A stretch of 10,725 nt of DNA from contig CAYQDF010000108.1 of assembly GCA_964416175.1 (NCBI GenBank), positions 1 to 10,725 on the forward strand. The letters are read 5' to 3'. Below the pieces are notes generated by a model. That model saw nothing but the letters and a program-made list of their open reading frames with translations. It was not told the DNA's origin and did not search any database. The stretch comes from CAYQDF01 sp964416175 (GTDB lineage: Bacteria; Chloroflexota; Anaerolineae; Anaerolineales; UBA4823). The position numbers and the translations under genes are program-made. Shown one piece after another: positions 6,577 to 10,725 of the stretch. Each line of letters opens with the position of its first letter. The stretch's first letter is position 1.

Positions 6577-6588
6577 ATGATTAATCAT
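6577..6588 (+). promoter_or_regulatory. perfect palindrome, candidate operator
   Basis: ATGATTAATCAT is a 12-base perfect palindrome placed about 20 to 32 bases after the predicted transcription start and 26 bases before the regulator ATG. Just upstream lie two tandem 9-base copies, AATAATCTG (6562-6570) and AATAATATG (6571-6579), eight of nine bases alike. GntR/FadR proteins are dimers that bind palindromes, so autoregulation is the simplest reading. The sequence differs from the classic FadR TGGTnnnACCA core, so the link is inferred from position. Confidence 0.5.
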
Positions 6589-6614
6589 GGCGTTTTTCAG
6601 CAGGATAAAACAGT

Positions 6615-7319
6615 ATGGTGAAGAAAACCACCTCTGAATTTCTCGAGTACCTGGCAGTCAGTTACAAGAAAAACGGCGATCGTGAGCGGTTGCCCCCGCT
6701 GGGCGAGCTGAGCAAACAGCTGGGGGTGAGCGTCTCCTCGCTCCGCGAACAGATGGAAGCCGCCCGGGCGTTGGGGCTGGTCGAAGCGCGGCCGCGCACC
6801 GGTCTGCGGCGTAAGCCATACTCGTTTTTCCCCGCTGTTACCCAGAGCTTGAGTTACGCCGTTTCTCTGGACCACGATTACTTCTTGCAGTTCTCCGATC
6901 TGCGCAACCACCTCGAAGCTGTTTACTGGCACGAAGCGGTGCGCCGGCTCACACCCGAAGACCTCGAAACGCTCCACGGTCTGATGCGGCGCGCCTGGGA
7001 AAAGCTGCACGGCACACCGATCCACATCCCGCAGGAGGAACACCGCGAGCTGCACCTGACAATCTACAGGCGTCTGGATAACCTGTTCGTGCTTGGAATC
7101 CTCGAAGCGTATTGGGTCGCCTACGAGGCTGTTGGGCTGAATTTATACACCGACTATGTTTATCTTGAGGAAGTCTGGAGTTATCACCAGCGGATGGTGG
7201 ATTCGATCACCTCGGGAGACTTCGATGCCGGTTACAAAGCATTGATCGAGCACACTGACCTGATCCGGCACCGCGTGGTCTCCGGCGAAAATGGAAATGC
7301 AACGGTCACTTCCCTGTAG
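6615..7319 (+). CDS. GntR-family transcriptional regulator, FadR/FCD subfamily
   Basis: A 234-residue DNA-binding regulator. The N-terminal winged helix-turn-helix spans about 5-70 (LPPLGELSKQLGVSVSSLREQ, then the wing LGLVEARPRTGLRR). The C-terminal all-helical FCD ligand domain covers about 90-220. The usual FCD metal/ligand positions are His147 (EEHRELH), His190 (SYHQRM) and His213 (IEHTDL); the common Asp four residues before the first His is His143 here. The ATG at 6615 has AGGA at 6602-6605, nine bases upstream. A near-consensus promoter and a palindrome lie directly in front, and korA starts 59 bases after its stop on the same strand. It therefore probably senses an organic acid and controls itself and the downstream 2-oxoacid oxidoreductase. 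The ligand is unknown. Confidence 0.87.
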   Translation: MVKKTTSEFLEYLAVSYKKNGDRERLPPLGELSKQLGVSVSSLREQMEAARALGLVEARPRTGLRRKPYSFFPAVTQSLSYAVSLDHDYFLQFSDLRNHLEAVYWHEAVRRLTPEDLETLHGLMRRAWEKLHGTPIHIPQEEHRELHLTIYRRLDNLFVLGILEAYWVAYEAVGLNLYTDYVYLEEVWSYHQRMVDSITSGDFDAGYKALIEHTDLIRHRVVSGENGNATVTSL

Positions 7320-7334
7320 TCAATCTCAAGATTG

Positions 7335-7353
7335 CGGCGCGATAGATGCGCCG
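7335..7353 (+). promoter_or_regulatory. inverted repeat before korA
   Basis: CGGCGC (7335-7340) and GCGCCG (7348-7353) form a 6-base-pair stem around a 7-base loop in the 59-base gap between the regulator and korA, ten bases before the korA ribosome site. It could be an RNA hairpin that tunes korA expression or a protein-binding site. No T run follows, so termination is unlikely. Confidence 0.3.
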
Positions 7354-7378
7354 GAAAAATAGAGGAGTTCAAAGAATA

Positions 7379-9214
7379 ATGAGCACCGCACAGCCAACCC
7401 TTAATCTCAAGCCTGTTTCTGAGGTTGGCCCGGTCGTGAACGATTTTTCGATCACTGTCGGCACGGCGAATGGATCGGGGAGTCAGACTTCAAACCTGAC
7501 GATCCTGCGAGCCTTGTTCAAAATGGGTATCCCGGTGTCTGGGAAGAACCTGTTTCCCTCGAATATCCAGGGCCTGCCGACATGGTACACGATCCGGGTC
7601 AACAAGGAAGGTTTCCTGGCGCGGCGAGACGAACACGAGATCGTTGTTGCCATGAACCCGGATTCCTTCTCCCGCGATCTGGCGGATGTGCTGCCTGGCG
7701 GAGTCTTTTTCTACGCAGACGACATCAAGCTGCCCATCACCAGGGATGACATCACGGTTTACACCATGCCCGTCAAGCAGCTGGTGAGGGAATCGGATGC
7801 ACCCCCCAACTTGAAGAACTACGTCGCCAACATGGTGTACGTCGGTGTGCTCGCACAGATGTTGGGGATTGAACTGGACAAGATATACCAGGCGCTGGAG
7901 TTCCATTTCAAAGGCAAACAAAAACCCATCGACTTGAATTTCAGCCTCGTGCAGAAGGCGGCTGATTGGGCGGCAACAACCCTCGCGAAGACCGACCCCT
8001 ACCGGGTCGAGCCGATGGATGCCACTCGGGGATACATCATGGCGGACGGAAACACGGCAGCTGCCCTCGGTGCAATCTATGGAGGCGTCCAATTCGCTGC
8101 CTGGTACCCCATTACCCCCGCATCTTCCCTGGCAGAAGCGCTCTCGGAGTATTTACCCATGCTCAGGAAAGACCCGGAGACCGGGAAGAACACCTTTGCC
8201 ATCGTGCAGGCAGAAGATGAGCTGGCAGCGATCGGCATGGCAGTCGGCGCAGGCTGGGCCGGCTTGCGGGCGATGACTTCCACCTCGGGTCCCGGCCTGA
8301 GCCTGATGGTCGAATACACCGGGCTGGCATACTATGCGGAAGTCCCGATCGTGGTCTGGGATATTCAGCGGGTCGGGCCGAGCACCGGTCTGCCAACCCG
8401 CACTTCCCAGGCAGATCTGACCATGGTGAATTTCATCGGGCACGGGGATTCAGACAGCGTGATCCTCCTTCCAGGCTCGGTGAACGAGTGTTTCGAATTC
8501 GGCTGGCGGGCGTTTGATCTGGCCGAACGCCTCCAGACTCCCATCTTCGTCTTGAGCGACCTGGACATCGGGATGAACCAGTGGATGACGACCCCCTTTG
8601 AATACCCGGACCGGCCGATGGACCGCGGGAAGGTCCTCTCGGAGCAGGACCTGGAAAAATTCGATGGGAAATGGGGGCGCTACCTGGACGTCGATGGGGA
8701 TGGGATTCCTTACCGCACGATTCCCGGCAACCAGCACCCGAACAGCGCCTATTTCGCCCGCGGCACCGGGCACAACGAGTTTGCCGTCTACAGCGAAGCT
8801 CCAGCGGACTACGAGAGAAATATGCTGCGGCTGAAAAAGAAACATCAGACTGCCCGAACCCTGGTCCCGAAACCAGTGATCGAAAGTTCCGCAGGCGCCG
8901 AGATCGGGATCATCGCATTCGGGTCGACCGAACCCGCGATCCAGGAGGCCCGGCATCACCTGAGCCGGTACGGCATGGAGACGGACTTCCTCCGCTTGCG
9001 GGCGATCCCGTTTACGAGCGAAGTCTCGGATTTCATCCGCGGGCACGATCGGGTGTACGTGGTCGAGATGAATCGCGATGGGCAGCTGCACCAGCTGCTC
9101 TCGCTGGAATATGCACGCGATTGCGTGAAACTTATTTCGCTCGCCCGCCTGGACGGTCTGCCGCTGACTGCCCGGTGGGTTGAGGAGGCTATTCGCGCCA
9201 GGGAGGCGAACTGA
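7379..9214 (+). CDS. korA: 2-oxoacid:ferredoxin oxidoreductase, gamma-alpha fusion subunit
   Basis: The large subunit of a ferredoxin-dependent 2-oxoacid oxidoreductase, which with the beta subunit converts a 2-oxoacid plus CoA to acyl-CoA, CO2 and reduced ferredoxin, or the reverse. I prefer the ATG at 7379 (611 residues) over the one at 7346, because AGGAG at 7363-7367 lies upstream of it and downstream of the other. Residues 1 to about 200 are the gamma domain (VGTANGSGSQTSN, SGKNLFPSNIQGLPTWY). The alpha part starts near 210 with the substrate motif YPITP (243-247) and an AEDELAAIG stretch at 278-286; GLPTRTSQADL (337-347) carries the likely substrate-contacting Arg341. A DVDGDGIPYR loop at 437-446 occurs in related KorA proteins. 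The alpha-gamma fusion is known from archaeal and actinobacterial Kor enzymes. korB follows one base after the stop. 2-Oxoglutarate is the likely substrate, but pyruvate or broad specificity cannot be excluded. Confidence 0.92.
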   Translation: MSTAQPTLNLKPVSEVGPVVNDFSITVGTANGSGSQTSNLTILRALFKMGIPVSGKNLFPSNIQGLPTWYTIRVNKEGFLARRDEHEIVVAMNPDSFSRDLADVLPGGVFFYADDIKLPITRDDITVYTMPVKQLVRESDAPPNLKNYVANMVYVGVLAQMLGIELDKIYQALEFHFKGKQKPIDLNFSLVQKAADWAATTLAKTDPYRVEPMDATRGYIMADGNTAAALGAIYGGVQFAAWYPITPASSLAEALSEYLPMLRKDPETGKNTFAIVQAEDELAAIGMAVGAGWAGLRAMTSTSGPGLSLMVEYTGLAYYAEVPIVVWDIQRVGPSTGLPTRTSQADLTMVNFIGHGDSDSVILLPGSVNECFEFGWRAFDLAERLQTPIFVLSDLDIGMNQWMTTPFEYPDRPMDRGKVLSEQDLEKFDGKWGRYLDVDGDGIPYRTIPGNQHPNSAYFARGTGHNEFAVYSEAPADYERNMLRLKKKHQTARTLVPKPVIESSAGAEIGIIAFGSTEPAIQEARHHLSRYGMETDFLRLRAIPFTSEVSDFIRGHDRVYVVEMNRDGQLHQLLSLEYARDCVKLISLARLDGLPLTARWVEEAIRAREAN

Positions 9215-9215
9215 A

Positions 9216-10262
9216 ATGGCTGACACGACTGTTACACGAACCAAGACGCAGGTCAATCTGATCGGGTTGGAGAAGACCGACTACCGCGGCCTGCCCTCGA
9301 CGCTTTGCCAGGGGTGTGGCCACAATTCGATCTCCAGCCAGATCATCGCCGCCTGCTTCGAGCTGGATCTTCCCCCCGAGAGGGTCGTAAAGTTCAGCGG
9401 GATCGGCTGTTCAAGCAAGAGCCCGGCCTACTTCCTGGGCCGTTCTTTCGGTTTCAACGGGCTGCACGGCAGGATGCCGTCCCTGGCCACCGGCGCCTTA
9501 TTCGGCGACCACACTTTGATCGGCATCGGGGTGAGCGGCGATGGAGATACGGCCAGCATCGGCATGGGGCAATTCAAGCACGTCGTCCGGCGCAACCTGC
9601 CCTTCGTTTACATCGTAGAAAACAACGGCGTGTATGGGCTCACCAAAGGCCAGTTCTCGGCGACGGCGGAGGCCGGCCTGAGCCTGAAAGGATACGGCAC
9701 CAACCCCTACATGCCCATCGACATCGCCTGGGAGGCGATGGTTGGCAACGCCACCTTCGTCGCCCGTTCTTTCGCCGGAGACCCGCGACAGGTCAAAGAG
9801 CTGATCAAGGCAGCCATCAGCCACCGCGGCATCGCGGTGCTGGACATCATCAGCCCATGCGTCACTTTTAACAACACCGACGAATCGATGCACTCTTACG
9901 CCTGGGGCAAGGACCACGAAGTCGCCATCCACGAGCTGTCCTTCGTCCCGCCGCGCGAGGACATCATGGTCGAATACGAACCTGGGGAGGCGATTGATGT
10001 CACCCTGCACGATGGATCGCGGATCATCTTGAAGAAGCTGGCGCGCGACTACGACCCCACTAACCGCGCCCGCGCCCTGGCGATCCTCGAAGAGGCAAAC
10101 GCCAAGCAGGAGCTGCTCACCGGGCTGATCTACATCGACACCAGGCAGCCCTCCCTGTTCGACCTCTATAACCTCACAGAAACGCCCCTGAACCGCCTGA
10201 AAGAGGAGCAGATCCGTCCCCCGCGCGAGACGATCGACCGGGTCAATGCGATGATGGTCTAA
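9216..10262 (+). CDS. korB: 2-oxoacid:ferredoxin oxidoreductase, beta subunit
   Basis: The thiamine-diphosphate and Fe-S subunit that works with KorA; 348 residues. The ATG at 9216 has GGGAGG at 9201-9206, nine bases upstream, and follows the korA stop by one base. The [4Fe-4S] ligands expected from the Sulfolobus enzyme are all seen: Cys31 and Cys34 (CQGCGH), Cys65 (GIGCSSK) and Cys215 (ISPCVTFNN). The thiamine-diphosphate motif is GDGD (108-111) through NN (136-137), followed by YGLTKGQ at 140-146. The C-terminal region from about 250 is the usual tail of the two-subunit type. No ferredoxin-like delta subunit is present in the window, so the enzyme is of the two-gene (gamma-alpha plus beta) kind and needs a separate ferredoxin. 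Its stop codon overlaps the stop of the convergent gene. Confidence 0.93.
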   Translation: MADTTVTRTKTQVNLIGLEKTDYRGLPSTLCQGCGHNSISSQIIAACFELDLPPERVVKFSGIGCSSKSPAYFLGRSFGFNGLHGRMPSLATGALFGDHTLIGIGVSGDGDTASIGMGQFKHVVRRNLPFVYIVENNGVYGLTKGQFSATAEAGLSLKGYGTNPYMPIDIAWEAMVGNATFVARSFAGDPRQVKELIKAAISHRGIAVLDIISPCVTFNNTDESMHSYAWGKDHEVAIHELSFVPPREDIMVEYEPGEAIDVTLHDGSRIILKKLARDYDPTNRARALAILEEANAKQELLTGLIYIDTRQPSLFDLYNLTETPLNRLKEEQIRPPRETIDRVNAMMV

Positions 10263-10725
10263 ACCTGGCGGAATTTCTGCCAGTAACGTTGAATTCCTTG
10301 CGTGGACATCCAGGAGGGGTTCGCCGCCTCGTAGATGTCCAGGACGCTCTCTGGGACGCCTTCCCCCAGAGAGCGTTCGCGTGTCCAGCGCAAGAATTCT
10401 TCGTTGAGTTTATCGAAGGGGAGTTCCCGCGGCATGACCGCCTCCATCCAGGCTTCCACCTCGTCCATCGCTTTTTCCAGGGCTGCCAGGTGCCAGGAGG
10501 GGTCGTCGAAAGCCCCAAAATGCGTCGGCACGATATAAGCGAAGCGTTCTCGCTTCAGCTTTTTCAGGCTCTCCCGCCAGCTCTCCAGGTGGAATTCCGG
10601 CGGCGGCATGGGCAGGCGCAGGTGCCTGACTCCCGGCATGCGGATGCCCCCGATGTCTCCGCTGAAGCAGACCTCCTCAAACAGGTAAGCAAAGTGGTGG
10701 CTGGCGTGACCGGGTGTATCGACGG
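10259..10725 (-). CDS. metallo-beta-lactamase-fold hydrolase (5' partial)
   Basis: The C-terminal part of an MBL-fold metal hydrolase read from the minus strand; the frame is open to the window edge, so the N-terminus with the HxHxDH motif is outside. The visible 155 residues start with VDTPGHASHHFAYL, where GHASHH carries a metal His, continue with the FSGD turn whose Asp bridges the metals, and later have PTHFG with the last metal His. A charged helical C-terminal region of about 90 residues follows. The internal Met at 10639 lies after the metal motifs and is not the start. It faces korB, and the two stop codons overlap by four bases. Substrate (glyoxalase II-like, lactonase or other) cannot be told. 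Confidence 0.83.
   Translation of the reverse strand, partial: VDTPGHASHHFAYLFEEVCFSGDIGGIRMPGVRHLRLPMPPPEFHLESWRESLKKLKRERFAYIVPTHFGAFDDPSWHLAALEKAMDEVEAWMEAVMPRELPFDKLNEEFLRWTRERSLGEGVPESVLDIYEAANPSWMSTQGIQRYWQKFRQV
10265..10283 (+). terminator. hairpin after korB stop
   Basis: Eight base pairs (10265-10272 with 10276-10283, one G-T wobble, 3-base loop) form a stem directly after the korB stop. It lies inside the 3' coding end of the convergent gene. No strong T run follows on either strand, so it may act as a weak terminator or as mRNA end protection for korAB. Confidence 0.3.

Noticed and set aside
7346..7378. Upstream ATG start for korA
   Set aside because: The ribosome site AGGAG lies downstream of this ATG, and the extra 11 basic residues are not typical of the family.
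8687..8716. EF-hand-like DVDGDG calcium loop in KorA
   Set aside because: Similar loops occur in other KorA proteins at this place; no paired EF-hand, so not treated as a calcium site.
9180..9215. TTG start for korB inside korA
   Set aside because: The ATG at 9216 has a proper ribosome site, and the extra residues are out of character for KorB.
8450..9256. 268-codon minus-strand frame opposite korA
   Set aside because: Shadow of korA; no motifs and no ribosome site to prefer it.

Overview
This is a GC-rich stretch of bacterial chromosome. It reads as eight protein genes on the plus strand up to base 5088-10262 and one incomplete convergent gene on the minus strand at the right edge; the gene at the left edge is also incomplete. 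The set of genes (fused NuoC-NuoD, Mrp without a CxxC motif, RicT/PSP1, a two-gene ferredoxin-dependent 2-oxoacid oxidoreductase) suggests an anaerobic or facultative Gram-positive-like or deep-branching lineage. Chloroflexota (Anaerolineae-like) is my best guess, from general resemblance only. No rRNA, tRNA, CRISPR array or insertion sequence was seen.

Bases 1-2219 are the tail of a respiratory complex I cluster: nuoCD (its 5' end lies outside the window) and nuoI, 12 bases apart. The cluster stops there, with no membrane subunits following. After a 124-base gap holding a GC hairpin and a possible 25-codon leader ORF come mrp (Fe-S carrier ATPase), ricT (PSP1-domain, cysteine-rich RNA-processing regulator), a PIG-L/LmbE-type deacetylase and an M20D amidohydrolase. 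These four are tightly packed (gaps of 10 and 44 bases, one ATGA overlap) and look like one operon. Placing an Fe-S carrier directly behind an Fe-S subunit of complex I is the most suggestive functional link here.

Bases 6324-6614 hold no intact gene. They contain a stretch of 65 open codons without a normal start that resembles the C-terminal end of HepT/DUF86 toxins, a perfect hairpin with a GAAA tetraloop, a near-consensus sigma-70 promoter, and a 12-base perfect palindrome downstream of it. These control signals precede a GntR/FadR-family regulator (6615-7319).

The regulator is followed by korA (gamma-alpha fusion) and korB, together a 2-oxoacid:ferredoxin oxidoreductase, which it probably controls. 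korB ends in a 4-base overlap with the stop codon of a convergent metallo-beta-lactamase-fold hydrolase that runs off the right edge.

Overall this is mostly conserved energy metabolism. The points worth a second look are the promoter/palindrome unit of the regulator, the HepT-like remnant, the CxxC-less Mrp beside complex I, and the leader ORF before mrp.
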